64,000 nt of DNA from Mycoplasmopsis verecunda (GCF_033546915.1 NZ_CP137850.1:248001-312000); one strand, 5' to 3'. Shown: positions 26,640 to 38,189, numbered from the stretch's first letter. Notes: a model not told the origin generated them from the letters alone. Translations and numbers: made by a program.

Positions 26640-28541
26640 CCTAAGTTTCCAAGTTATAACGGAATAAAAAACCCTAAGTTTCCAAGTTATAACGGAATAA
26701 AAACGAACATTTCTACCGTATAGACTTGTTCGTTTTTCATGCTCTAAATTACTTGTACAAATTTATTAAATATCGTTTTTATTAGTTCAAAATCTTGTAT
26801 TAATGAATTATTTTCACTATTTTTTATGTAAATTTCGTCTACAACATTACCATCTACAACTTTTACAAATTTTTGTGCAGATTTTATCGCTTCTATTGTT
26901 CTTTTATTTGTAAATTTATCTATAACACCATAATCATTTAATGATTTATTTATTGTATACAGCAAATATTTGAAAATAACTAATGAAATAAAACATAACA
27001 AGAAATGTCCATTTATATGTGCATCAGTTCATACATACATAGGTCTAACTTCAAGTGAATTTTTTAAAGTTCTAAAGTTTTCTTCTATTTGTCATTGCTT
27101 TGCATAAATTTCCACTATCTCTTGTGCTGATAAATCTCTTCTTGATGTTTCATAAATATAAAATCCATCAAATTGTTTATCTTCATTTAGCTTGATTAAA
27201 TCTAATTCGTATCGTGCATCACCATTTCTTTTAAAGAATCTATATTTTTTGTGGCCTAATAACTTTGAACCTTCTACATAACCATCTTTATTTTTTAATT
27301 TATTGAAATTATTAATCAATATATCTCTATCAGCTTTATCTTTTAAAGCTCGTTTCCTGCTATATGTTATGATTTTTTCTTCTCTGATGACCATTAGGTC
27401 TCTTTTGTTATATAAAGATGCTACTGTTTGTTCCTTATATTTAAATTCTTCAGTTCCTATATAATCAGTTTCGTTTAAAACATATTCTTTAAAATCTTTT
27501 GGACCTGATTTTAATCTGTATGAAATAACATAATCTATACCTTTTTGTTCTAAAAATCTTAAATTTGCAGTTACAGACATTCCTTTGTCAGCAACTATTG
27601 TTACATTTTTTATGTTATAAATTTTGCTCATTTCTATTACAAAAGGAATAAATGTTTTTTGAATCTGTTGTATTACCTTTAAAATAATTTGTAATGAATC
27701 GGAATCCCATTTTCATCTGTTGCTAAACCAATAACAACTTAATTTTTCTTTAAATTTACCATCTTTTGAATAACCAGGATATCTCAAACCTGTTCTTCTA
27801 AAACTTTCAAAATAAGCTGTTGAAGAATCATAAAAAACTAATTCAATATTTCTAGATGTATTCTTTGTTATTTTTTCGTTTAATTGTTTAAGAATTTTGC
27901 TTTCATTGTTGTTCAAAATATCAAGCAATGTGTAATAACTAGATTTTTTATAATCTGGTGTATTTTCGTATTGAAACTTATTTTTATATGTAGAAATTAA
28001 GCTATCTGCATTCAAAATTCTTGATGAAACTGTGTACTTTAGTAATCTGTTTAAATCTTTATGTCTTGTTTTTGGTAATGCACTAAATATTTCAAATTTA
28101 TCAATTAAATCATAAAGAAGATTAATTCCGTAATTAATATTATATGTTTCAGACTTTGAACTATTTAAATCAAACATAATTGCTTGTTTAATTTTGTCTT
28201 TTGATTCACTTATTGATAAATTCTTTATTGAATTTTTAATTACATTAATAGGATTTGAATTTAATTCTTGTAATTTTTCCAATCTTCCTAATCCTATTTG
28301 ATTACTATAACCTTTTCCATATCCATTTGATGTGGCTATCGAAATATATGTATGGTCTTTTCTTTTATGTTTTATGACTATAAATTTACTTTCCATACTC
28401 CTATTTTATCATATTATACAAGTAATACAAGTAAAAAAATGAATAATTTATGGGATATGAAAATTCCATATACCAAAGGTATATGAAATCTTATTTAATT
28501 TCTAAAATCAATATTTTGAGTCCGTAACTTGGAAACTCAGG
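26640..28541 (-). mobile_element. IS1634-like element, copy 1, with doubled left end
   Basis: The element proper is ~1,869 bp (26673-28541). Terminal inverted repeats are CCTAAGTTTCCAAGTTATAA at the left and, reversed, CCTGAGTTTCCAAGTTACGG at the right. An extra 33-bp copy of the left end stands directly outside it (26640-26672). It encodes one transposase on the minus strand. Its right end abuts an 18-bp repeat of the flank and then copy 2. The IS4-superfamily IS1634 group is typical of mycoplasmas. Confidence 0.88.
26744..28396 (-). CDS. IS1634-family transposase, copy 1
   Basis: A continuous 550-residue frame runs from ATG 28396 to TAG 26744. DDE residues of the IS4/IS1634 type are visible: D190 in VFYDSSTAYFES, D270 in VADKGMS, and the C-terminal signature YAKQWQIEENFRTLK (E438/E439) with LEVRP. 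However residues ~216-251 (KEKLSCYWFSNRWKWDS...) are not family-like. The other frame there reads VVIGLATDENGIPIHYKLF and then KGNTTDSK, the expected core. Three single-base insertions (in A-, T- and A-runs) sum to zero shift, so the ends are in frame but the middle is scrambled. It may therefore be inactive unless these are sequencing errors. Confidence 0.82.
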
Positions 28542-28559
28542 AGAAATAATAATGTTTAC
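28542..28559. repeat. 18-bp target duplication between the two IS copies
   Basis: AGAAATAATAATGTTTAC is identical to the last 18 bp of the left 74-bp duplication (26622-26639). It separates the two elements and marks a second insertion event at the edge of copy 2. Confidence 0.85.
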
Positions 28560-30432
28560 CCTAAGTTTCCAAGTTATAACGGAATAAAAACGAACATTTC
28601 TACCGTATAGACTTGTTCGTTTTTTCATGCTCTAAATTACTTGTACAAATTTATTAAATATCGTTTTTATTAGTTCAAAATCTTGTATTAATGAATTATT
28701 TTCACTATTTTTTATGTAAATTTCGTCTACAACATTACCATCTACAACTTTTACAAATTTTTGTGCAGATTTTATCGCTTCTATTGTTCTTTTATTTGTA
28801 AATTTATCTATAACACCATAATCATTTAATGATTTATTTATTGTATACAGCAAATATTTGAAAATAACTAATGAAATAAAACATAACAAGAAATGTCCAT
28901 TTATATGTGCATCAGTTCATACATACATAGGTCTTAACTTCAAGTGAATTTTTTAAAGTTCTAAAGTTTTCTTCTGATTTGTCATTGCTTTGCATAAATT
29001 TCCACTATCTCTTGTGCTGATAAATCTCTTCTTGATGTTTCATAAATATAAAATCCATCAAATTGTTTATCTTCATTTAGCTTGATTAAATCTAATTCGT
29101 ATCGTGCATCACCATTTCTTTTAAAGAATCTATATTTTTTGTGGCCTAATAACTTTGAACCTTCTACATAACCATCTTTATTTTTTAATTTATTGAAATT
29201 ATTAATCAATATATCTCTATCAGCTTTATCTTTTAAAGCTCGTTTCCTGCTATATGTTATGATTTTTTCTTCTCTGATGACCATTAGGTCTCTTTTGTTA
29301 TATAAAGATGCTACTGTTTGTTCCTTATATTTAAATTCTTCAGTTCCTATATAATCAGTTTCGTTTAAAACATATTCTTTAAAATCTTTTGGACCTGATT
29401 TTAATCTGTATGAAATAACATAATCTATACCTTTTTGTTCTAAAAATCTTAAATTTGCAGTTACAGACATTCCTTTGTCAGCAACTATTGTTACATTTTT
29501 TATGTTATAAATTTTGCTCATTTCTATTACAAAAAGGAATAAATGTTTTTGAATCTGTTGTATTACCTTTAAAATAATTTGTAATGAATCGGAATCCCAT
29601 TTTCATCTGTTGCTAAACCAATAACAACTTAATTTTTCTTTAAATTTACCATCTTTTGAATAACCAGGATATCTCAAACCTGTTCTTCTAAAACTTTCAA
29701 AATAAGCTGTTGAAGAATCATAAAAAACTAATTCAATATTTCTAGATGTATTCTTTGTTATTTTTTCGTTTAATTGTTTAAGAATTTTGCTTTCATTGTT
29801 GTTCAAAATATCAAGCAATGTGTAATAACTAGATTTTTTATAATCTGGTGTATTTTCGTATTGAAACTTATTTTTATATGTAGAAATTAAGCTATCTGCA
29901 TTCAAAATTCTTGATGAAACTGTGTACTTTAGTAATCTGTTTAAATCTTTATGTCTTGTTTTTGGTAATGCACTAAATATTTCAAATTTATCAATTAAAT
30001 CATAAAGAAGATTAATTCCGTAATTAATATTATATGTTTCAGACTTTGAACTATTTAAATCAAACATAATTGCTTGTTTAATTTTGTCTTTTGATTCACT
30101 TATTGATAAATTCTTTATTGAATTTTTAATTACATTAATAGATTCTGAATTTAATTCTTGTAATTTTTCCAATCTTCCTAATCCTATTTGATTACTATAA
30201 CCTTTTCCATATCCATTTGATGTGGCTATCGAAATATATGTATGGTCTTTTCTTTTATGTTTTATGACTATAAATTTACTTTCCATACTCCTATTTTATC
30301 ATATTATACAAGTAATACAAGTAAAAAAATGAATAATTTATGGGATATGAAAAATTCCATATACCAAAGGTATATGAAATCTTATTTAATTTCTAAAATC
30401 AATATTTTGAGTCCGTAACTTGGAAACTCAGG
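28560..30432 (-). mobile_element. IS1634-like element, copy 2
   Basis: This 1,873-bp copy is nearly identical to copy 1, with the same inverted ends and orientation. Differences are a few indels in homopolymers and one small substitution cluster near 30140 (residues NPI versus ESI after NS). It has a single left end. The 73/74-bp duplication across both copies indicates that copy 2 arrived first and copy 1 then inserted at its left border. Confidence 0.88.
28632..30286 (-). pseudogene. IS1634-family transposase, copy 2, frameshifted
   Basis: The frame opens at ATG 30286 like copy 1, and shares the scrambled middle segment. An extra G at 28976 changes QIEENF into QIRRKL followed by TAG at 28961, so the product stops after 441 residues and loses the E of the DDE triad and the C-terminal domain. 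An extra T near 28934 shifts the frame again; the remaining C-terminal codons (to 28632) lie in a third phase. The gene cannot make a full transposase as written. Confidence 0.85.
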
Positions 30433-30505
30433 TCTAGAAGATAAACTTCTGGTTTTTTTATCCAGCATATGGTGCAAAGAGTAATAAAGAAATAATAATG
30501 TTTAC
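30433..30505. repeat. 73-bp target duplication, right copy
   Basis: Right-hand partner of 26566-26639. It holds the real 3' end and terminator of the chromate-transporter-like gene that reads in from the right. Confidence 0.85.
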
Positions 30506-31120
30506 AACAATTATTAAAAACAAAGAAACTTTTCTCTTAGCTAGGAAATATGAACCTATAATTCCAATTGGAACATAAATCTTTAATAAAACATTTTTAT
30601 AACCAGTAAAATAATTACTTTCTGAAATACCTAAATATCCTTTGGTAGAAGAATTAAAGTAATACTCAGGAACTAATATAGATATTAATAAAGAAATAGC
30701 AAGTGATATCATAATACCTGCGACTATTGGTTTCATCACAATTAACATATTAGCAACAAATGAATTAGTTTTAAATTTTTTAACATATTTCATTGTTATT
30801 ACCATAACAATAATAGCAGGAAGACAAAATACCAAATATGTAATAAACATAGTTATATATCCTCATCAAGAGCCATTAGCAACAACATAACCTGTAAAGA
30901 ATGCAAATTTAGTCGATACTACACCTGGAGTAGTATTGGCAACTGTGAAGATATTATTAATAGCTGTTTCATCTAATTGAGTAATACCAAAAGTAGAATG
31001 CATTAAATTTCATAATCATTGAAAAATGGGCATAAATACTTGACCACCACCAAAAACCGATAGTGATATAAATATAATTAAAGGTATACAAACTATAAAT
31101 CCTATAATAGGTGTCATCAT
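30458..31120 (-). CDS. Chromate transporter family (CHR) half protein, second
   Basis: A 220-residue membrane protein starts at ATG 31120 behind GGAGG. The N-terminal FGGGQVFMPIF motif is typical of CHR (ChrA) domains, followed by five to six helices. CHR proteins of the short type work as pairs of ~200-residue halves with opposite topology. The physiological substrate in mycoplasmas is unknown; chromate or sulfate are only the family label. The start overlaps the upstream half gene by 19 bp, so the two are translated together. Its last codons are part of the IS target duplication, yet the stop is intact. Confidence 0.85.
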
Positions 31121-31854
31121 TTATCCTCCAAATTAATATTATTATAAGTATTATGCTTTATAGTACATTGCATATTTGTTTCTAAATTTGATTCAATTAA
31201 TTCTTCTTTACCTATTTCACATATTTTTACTTGTTCTTCTTCCTTTTGTTTTTGACTTAATTTTGCTTTTTTCTTTTTAGTTAATAAGTATCAAAATGAA
31301 TAAATAGCAATAACTACTACTATTGCAACAACTGGTAAGTTATAAGGAGCAGGTATAAATAATGAATAACCAGCTGAAAATAAGAATATTAAAATTCATA
31401 GTGGAGTAGACATAGTTTTATGAGCTTGTTTAGCATATCTAACACCAAAATTTATTAAAAATGCAATAATTGCTACTAGCACACCAACTGAAATTATTTT
31501 TAAGTATTCAGGCGGAAAGTATTTAGTTAAAACAACTAAGAAAGTAAAAGCCAATAATACATGAGGAATAATTGCCAGTAATGTTAAAATAGTACCTTTT
31601 ACTTTTCCTAGTAAACTAACTGCTATATAAGAAAGAGTTTGAATAACTGAAGCACCAGGAAGCATATTAGTAACAATTACAATATCATCAAATTCTTCTT
31701 CGCTTAATCATTTCTTCTTTCCTACAGCCTCACGCTGAATAACAGGCATTAAAGCATTACCACCACCAAAACCAATAATGGTTACTTTTAAAATAAATAT
31801 AAAAACCTCTCAAAATCCAGCCTTTCTATTGTCTTTTTCTTTAACTTTTTCCAT
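31102..31854 (-). CDS. Chromate transporter family (CHR) half protein, first
   Basis: The 250-residue first half begins at ATG 31854. It carries the conserved IGFGGGNALMPVIQRE near residues 27-42, GKKKWLSEEEF and the NMLPGASVIQT motif, diagnostic of CHR. Five to six helices are followed by a charged Lys/Gln/Glu tail of ~50 residues. Because TGA is Trp, the frame reads through the start region of the next gene (WW encoded at its ATGATG) and ends at TAG 31102. It pairs with the second half protein. Confidence 0.85.
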
Positions 31855-32025
31855 TCAATCCTTTCTTTTGTGTATTTTATCAATTTATAAATAATTATAA
31901 AAATCCAAATTTAACATTTTTTAGTTCATAAAAATGAAATACAAAAAATATTAACTAAATTTAATGATTTTATTAATTACTATATCATAGGTGTAAAAAT
32001 TACATAATTATATAATTTGGTACAA

Positions 32026-32070
32026 TATCGCAATAAGTGTATACAGCTTATTTTGTGATATAATTATCTC
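32026..32070 (+). promoter_or_regulatory. Promoter of riboswitch leader
   Basis: A TATAAT box at 32059-32064 lies seven bases before the ATG of a 28-codon frame. Just upstream, ATATCGCAATAAG (from 32026) and CTTATTTTGTGATAT (to about 32061) form an imperfect inverted repeat overlapping the -10, a possible operator. The 31855-32025 stretch before it shows nothing but AT-rich sequence. Confidence 0.5.
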
Positions 32071-32157
32071 ATGAAAACAGAAAGAATTATTTTTACAACT
32101 AATATTATTAATAATTTCATCCGTCTTACATGACAAATTATGATGAATAATATTTAG
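32071..32157 (+). CDS. Possible 28-residue leader peptide
   Basis: The frame MKTERIIFTTNIINNFIRL... ends at TAG 32155-32157. It would be leaderless, since the -10 box is only seven bases upstream. There is no ribosome site and no run of lysine codons, so peptide-based attenuation by lysine is not supported. It may be chance. Confidence 0.25.
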
Positions 32158-32161
32158 TTGT

Positions 32162-32202
32162 ATCTGTTTTATAAATAACAGATTCAACAGAAATCTGTTA
32201 TT
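32162..32202 (+). promoter_or_regulatory. Mutually exclusive hairpins in leader
   Basis: Segment B (32174-32184, AATAACAGATT) can pair with segment C downstream (32192-32202, perfect 11 bp) or with segment A upstream (ATCTGTT at 32162). There is no T-run after it. It could stabilise the 5' end or insulate the aptamer folding. Confidence 0.4.
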
Positions 32203-32212
32203 GCTAATTAAA

Positions 32213-32443
32213 AACTATAGAGGAGCTTTTAGTAATAGTAAATATTCTAGTGGGCACACGATAATGAATATTGAAAGGATATAAAAGCCGAAGCATTTAA
32301 AGTGGCAACTTTAAAGCTGGTAGAAAAGCATAAAAGATTTCTACTCTTTGTTAACAACATTGGTGCTATAGATTTGCAAATTCTCTTTTAATGATTATTA
32401 AAGAAGGTTTTGTGAGTTTATGGCTTGCAAAACTTTCTTTTTT
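32213..32443 (+). promoter_or_regulatory. Lysine riboswitch (L-box)-like leader with terminator
   Basis: The aptamer (32213-32373) shows the lysine-box landmarks in order: CTATAGAGGAGC, AGTAATAGTAAA, a P2 stem AATATTC/GAATATT, GAAAGG, GCCGAAG, a P3 stem around GGCA, GCTGG, a P4 stem GTAGAAA/TTTCTAC and GGTGCTATAG closing P1. Behind it, AAAGAAGGTTTTG and CAAAACTTTCTTT plus T6 form a terminator at 32400-32443. The upstream segment 32381-32407 can pair with the terminator's 5' arm as antiterminator. The ribosome site of pepF follows directly. Predicted logic: lysine bound, termination; lysine scarce, pepF-opp expressed. Confidence 0.82.
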
Positions 32444-32462
32444 CATTTAAATAAGGAGAAAA

Positions 32463-34301
32463 ATGGTAGCTAAACAATATAAAAAATATTCTGATGTACC
32501 AAAACAATATCGTTGGGATTTGGAAGATATCTTGCAAGGAAAAACTTTAGAAGAATGGATTGAGCAATATAAAAATGTTTTTAAGAAAAGAATAGCTAAT
32601 AAAGATACTAAATATACTAGTATTGAAGCTTATTTAAGTGATTTAAAAGATTCTGAAACTCAAACATTAATTAGTTATAAGATTGATAACTATTTATCGA
32701 ATAACCATAATATCAATATCATTGATCCCAATTTTAAAAAATTATTACAAGATTATGAATTTTTAAATCAACAATTAGAAGAAGAATTTGGCTCTGAATT
32801 AAATCGCTTCTATGCACATATAGAACAAATGAAGCAATGAAATGATGACCCTAGATTATCTTTATATAAGAGAGGAATTGAAGATTTAATTGAACAATAC
32901 TCTCATAAATTAAGTGATGAAGTTGAAGAATATATTATTAAAACAGCTCTTGGGGAACCAGACCCACATAATATTTTTTCTATCATTACTAATAGCGAAC
33001 TTGATTATGGCTTTATTAATATAACAGATAAGAAAAAAGTTAAACTCAATCCAACTAATCGTGTGCAATTTGCTAAATCTAAAAATAAAGAAGTTAGAAA
33101 GCAAGCATATATTAATTTTTGAGATGCTTACTATAAGCATAGACAATCATTATCAGAAACCTTATATCAACATTTTAAATCTATTACTGTGGAAGCAAAA
33201 ATTAGAAAATATGATTCTGCTGTGGTTATGCTTACAGCAAGTGATAAGGTTTCAGATGAAATATTAAATACCTTATTTAAACAAGTTTCAAATAGAGCTT
33301 CAATTTTTAACAAATTCTCTAAAGCATATAAAAAATTCTATAAAGCGAAATATGGTGAAAAAATGCAAAAATGAGACACTACAAGAGATTTGGCTAGTGT
33401 TAAATCTGAATATAGTGTAGAAGAAGCTAAAGAAATTGTAACAAATGCTATGAAACCATTTGGTGATGAATATAACACAGAAGTACATAAAGCATTTAAT
33501 GAACATTGAATAGATTATATGCCGGTGAATAATAAACGAAGTGGAGCTTATAGTATTGGTGGAACTTATGGTATTGATAAGAAATACATATTAATGAATT
33601 TTGATGGTAGATTAGATAGTATTGAAACTTTAGCTCATGAGCTAGGACACTCAATGCATTCTTATTTTTCGTCAAAATATCAACCATTAGTTAATTCACA
33701 ATATCCAATATTTTTAGCTGAAATTGCTTCTATTTTCAATGAATTAATGTTATTTGATTACTTACTGAAAACATCAGATAATGATAATTTAAAATTTAAG
33801 ATATTAACCAACATGATTACAGGATTCTCGGGTACTGTATTAACACAAGTGGAATGAGCAAATTATGAATATGATTTATATAAAGAAATAGCATCAGGAA
33901 ATGCATCTGGTAGCTATGAGACTATTTCTGAAATTTATTTCAAAAATTCTTTAAAATATAAAATAGATAAGAAAAAACAATATAAGTATAAAGAAAAAGA
34001 TAATTTAAAATCAATTTATGTACCACATTACTATTATGGTTTTTATGTTTACAAGTATGCCATAGGACAATTAGTAGCAAATTACTTTTTTGCTAAATAT
34101 AAAAAAGAAGGTGTTTCAGCTCTAGAAAGTTACATTAATAATTTCTTGAAGGCTGGATGTTCTAATTATCCTATTGAAATTTTAAAAAATGTGGGTGTTG
34201 ATTTAAATTCTGAAGATTTTTATTCACTAGGATTTAAATATGTACAAGACTTAATTGATGAATGAATTAAATTAGGAAATAAAATCTTTAAAACTAAGTA
34301 A
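32463..34301 (+). CDS. pepF: Oligoendopeptidase F
   Basis: A 612-residue M3B metallopeptidase starts at ATG 32463 behind AAGGAG. The zinc motif HELGH is at residues 392-396 ([16 protein letters not shown]), with the third ligand Glu in the following [11 protein letters not shown] segment. PepF is cytoplasmic and cuts peptides of roughly 7-17 residues. Placed directly before the OppA-like lipoprotein (8-bp gap), it would trim peptides brought in by Opp. The whole unit sits under the lysine-type leader, which suggests that peptides serve as a lysine source. Confidence 0.95.
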
Positions 34302-34309
34302 GGAGACAT

Positions 34310-37300
34310 ATGAAAAGGAAATTATTACTAGGAATTATTTCTCCAATTGTGGTAATGGCACCAATAGCTGTATCGATTAGTTGTGGTGATCAAAAACGTA
34401 CAAAAGAAACAACTATTAACAATGAAAATACATTAACTCAATATCAGAATAAAGCTAAAGAATTAAATTTACAATCAAGTGCTTTATGGAATGAATATGT
34501 AACATTGCAAAATCAAAAGAATACTAAATTATCTGAATTATCACCATTAGTTGACACATTAAGAAAAGAACAATCTACATTACTGCAAGAGCAAGATAAA
34601 TTAAATACATTAAAAGGTGAATTGCAATATTTTGAAATGGCTCAAGGAGTAAGTGATTTTGATACTTTATCTGATTTAGTTAATAAATTACCTAATTCAG
34701 GAGTTAATGCTAAAACTAGACAATATTTAGAATCGCTAGAAAGCGCTTCATATGAAGTTGCTCAAGGTTCAGATAAAACAAATAGCATTTCATATGATAA
34801 TGCAACTGCTTCCTTAAAGAAAGCACAAGCAGCATTACAGAAAGCACAAGAAGATGTTAAAAATAATGATTTAGCCATTAAGAACCTACAAGAAGAGTTA
34901 AATACATTAAAAGAGCAAACAAAAGATATTGAAGATGCTGATGAATTAAAAACATTGGGTGAAAAAATTCAAAAGCTTAATGCAGATATTACAAACAGAA
35001 GCACTAAAGTAAAAGAAGAATTAGAAGCTAATTTGCAAAAAGCACAAGTAAATATAATATCAAGCACAAATGTATTACAACAAGTAAAAGATGCTATTTT
35101 AAAAGTGTCTTTAGTAGGAAATACTAATGGATATCAAGAAAAATCACAACAACTAAATTCTGATATAAATGCTCAAAATACAGTTGTAAATAATATTCAA
35201 AACAAAGTTACTCAAGATGATAATGCATATAAATCCAAAAAAGAAGAAGTATTAAACTATATTAGTCAAAATATTGAACCTTCACTTAATCAAAAATTTA
35301 CTCAATATACAAGTATATTTGATCAATTAAAAGAAGTAAGAGAAGATATTTATTTATATGATATCAATGCTTTAGATACTTATCAAGAGCCTACATATGA
35401 TACTGATAAATATTTAACTCAACAACAGTTAAATGCGATTATAAATCCTGATTATACATTTAGTAATTCGCCGGTTGGAGATAGAATAGCAAAAGCTAGA
35501 GTATTCCAAATTGGATATAATTCGCCTTATTCAATTTCTAGTTCACCATATGATTTTTCAAGTTCATATGGAGGTAGAAGTGCTTCTTCGACAGTTGATT
35601 CCACAACATTAAGTTTAATATCTATAGAAACACTTGGAAGAACTGTTGTTAAAAGCACAGATAATTACAGCATAGATGAAAAAGGATACCACCAAAAAGT
35701 AACTCAATCAATTGTTTCTCCAGCTATCCAAAGATACAAATTGGAATTAGCTGATGCAATTTATGTTTATAGTAATCCTAAAACTGTAGATGGCAAAACA
35801 ACTTATGATGTTGAAATATTTGATGCGGATGATGCTGGATTAGTTCCAAAACCTGATAAAGAAGACAATACATATTCATTATCTGTTGTTTCAAGAACTT
35901 CAAGTAATCCTAAGTCAATTAACTCGCTACATTTCCAAGATGCTTTATCACATGCAAGTAAAATCGGTTTCAGAATTAGAAAAGGACAAGTTTGAGTTGA
36001 TGCAAATGGTAATAGAACTAAATACCCAATTCAAGCTGAAGACTTTTATGTATCTGTTGTCAGAACATATATGAATGATGCAAAATATAGATATGCTAAT
36101 GGTGGTAGTGAATATATTGATGAAGAAGCTAGAGACTTATTAAGCATACCTGGCAATAAATATGATTCACATGGAACATTCCCTAATGAATATTTATACT
36201 CATTATTCAACATTAATTTCCAAGCTTTCTTAAATAAAGACACAGCAGTTGAAAAAGAAATAAATGCTAATGGAAATGTGGATGAATTCTTTATGGTTCA
36301 TAAAAACATTCAACAAGACCCGGCTGAATTTATTAAGTTTCTAGATACAGTTGCAATTAATTATGATTTTGTTCCTGCTCCATCAGCCTACTTACAAGAA
36401 GCTACATTAACAAATACTGAAGATATCTATGCACAAGATATTTCGGTTAGAAATGATGAAGCTAAATACAATCAAATTAAGGAAGCTATTTTATCTGCTT
36501 CTGGACTAGTAAGAGAAACTGGTGTTTATTGATATGGAATTAATCCTAAAACAACTTTATTCGCAGGTAAATACTACGGAACACCATTTGATTCAGATAC
36601 TTTTACATTCTCGCAACATTTAAATAAATATTATTTTGATGATACTTATACTGGTTCAAATCAAACAATGTTGAAATTTACTACATCATATCAACAATCT
36701 GAAATTTCTGATGATACTTATAAAGTTAATTCTTATAATCAATATCTAGCAGGTGGACTAGCAACATATGCATATTTTAATTTAACTAAATCAAATGCTA
36801 GATTAGTTAATACTAATCCACAAGCATATGGATTGCTTTACAAACAAATATTATCGAAAGATGCTTTAACTCAAAAATTAACTTGAAGATTACTGCCTAA
36901 AAATTCAAGTCAAGTACATTACAATGATGCTTTTGCTTATACAATGTGAAACATTTCAGCTCAACAAGCTTCATCTGGTGTTGGTAAAAATTTACTTGAA
37001 TATACGACAACTGGATTAGGTGGAGAATTTAGAACTCTACTTTCTGCAGCAATTAATTGACAATTCTTAGCATCATATACAAGACCTGGCGTGGAAGTTA
37101 ATCCATGAATTAACCCATTTGCTCCTGATGCTAATATTACGGATAATGATGCTGATGATTCTGCGCCTAATACCTTAAGATTAAATATGGATTTAATTAA
37201 CTCAACATATGCTATAGATTCAAGTACAGGTAAAAGAATTGTTTTTGATGGATTTGATACACCTTATCTAACTACAGGCGATTCAACAACAACTGACGTT

Positions 37301-38179
37301 GCTGTTCAAGATGCTGCTAAATCAGTTGTATACAAGCAAATACAAACAAGAATTAAAAACTTACTTGACCAAGTATATGCAGCACACCCAGAGTTAAATG
37401 GTCAAAAAGTACAATTTGACATTATGTCTACCTATACAAATACTACAGCTGAAATTAAACAAGCTTATATAAACTATGTAAACACAGTAAATTCACTAGA
37501 TCCTAGATTATCATTTAAATATAAAGAATTTGAGCCTCAAAAAAGAAATGAATGATTTAATTACTGAATAAATGACTCAACAGGATTTGTTAGAATGAGT
37601 TGAGGATATGACTATAATGGAATTGCATCCGGAATTACAGGTATGTCTCAATATCAAATCTTTATAGCACTATTTGCTAATATCTTAACTAATCAATCTT
37701 ATGCAGCTAAAATGCAAGTGCTTTATCCTCAGCTATATAAAGCATCACAAATATTTGCTGAATATATTAAAAAAGATGGTAATAAAATATCTGTTTCATT
37801 AGAAGATATAGCTAAAAATATGCCAACTAGTGATGTGCTTAATATGGAAAATTGATTAGGCACCTCAAAATATGAAAATGGACAATTTATTCCACTAGCT
37901 GATGAAGAAATTGCATCTGGTCAATATATAACTTTTAATGATTTCAACGCTAAATTCTGATTAGCATATTCACAAAGAGACGATGTGGATAAATTAGATT
38001 TAGTAAACTTAGCTCAAGAAATCAGAAATATAGCTGGTTATGCTCCTGATATGTTTTCGATATCAGCCTCAAAATCGCCATTTTCTAAAACACTATCAAA
38101 TCCTAACTACATCATGCCAAATACTTACAATGGGTATGAAGATAATACAAACTATAGAGTTGTAAAACAAGCTAAATAG
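34310..38179 (+). CDS. oppA: OppA-like oligopeptide-binding lipoprotein with coiled-coil N-terminus
   Basis: The 1,289-residue lipoprotein begins at ATG 34310 behind AAGGAG. Its lipobox is VSISC (Cys25). Residues ~30-330 form long coiled coils (KAQAALQKAQEDVKNNDL...), absent from classical OppA; residues ~370-1289 resemble type-5 solute-binding proteins, with RLSFKYKEFEPQKRNEWF and GFVRMSWGYDYNG near the C-terminus. Position immediately before oppBCDF supports the role as peptide receptor. M. hominis OppA also acts as an adhesin and ecto-ATPase; I see no clear Walker A here. The coiled coil could hold the receptor away from the membrane. Confidence 0.85.
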
Positions 38180-38189
38180 AAAGGAATTT

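Noticed and set aside
31102-31120. Stop of the first CHR gene at the TGATGA of the second gene's start
   Set aside because: Under the mycoplasma code these are two Trp codons; the true stop is TAG at 31102, giving a 19-bp overlap.
32071-32157. Lysine-codon attenuator peptide
   Set aside because: Only one lysine codon occurs near the start of the 28-codon frame and there is no adjacent terminator; the downstream aptamer explains lysine control better.
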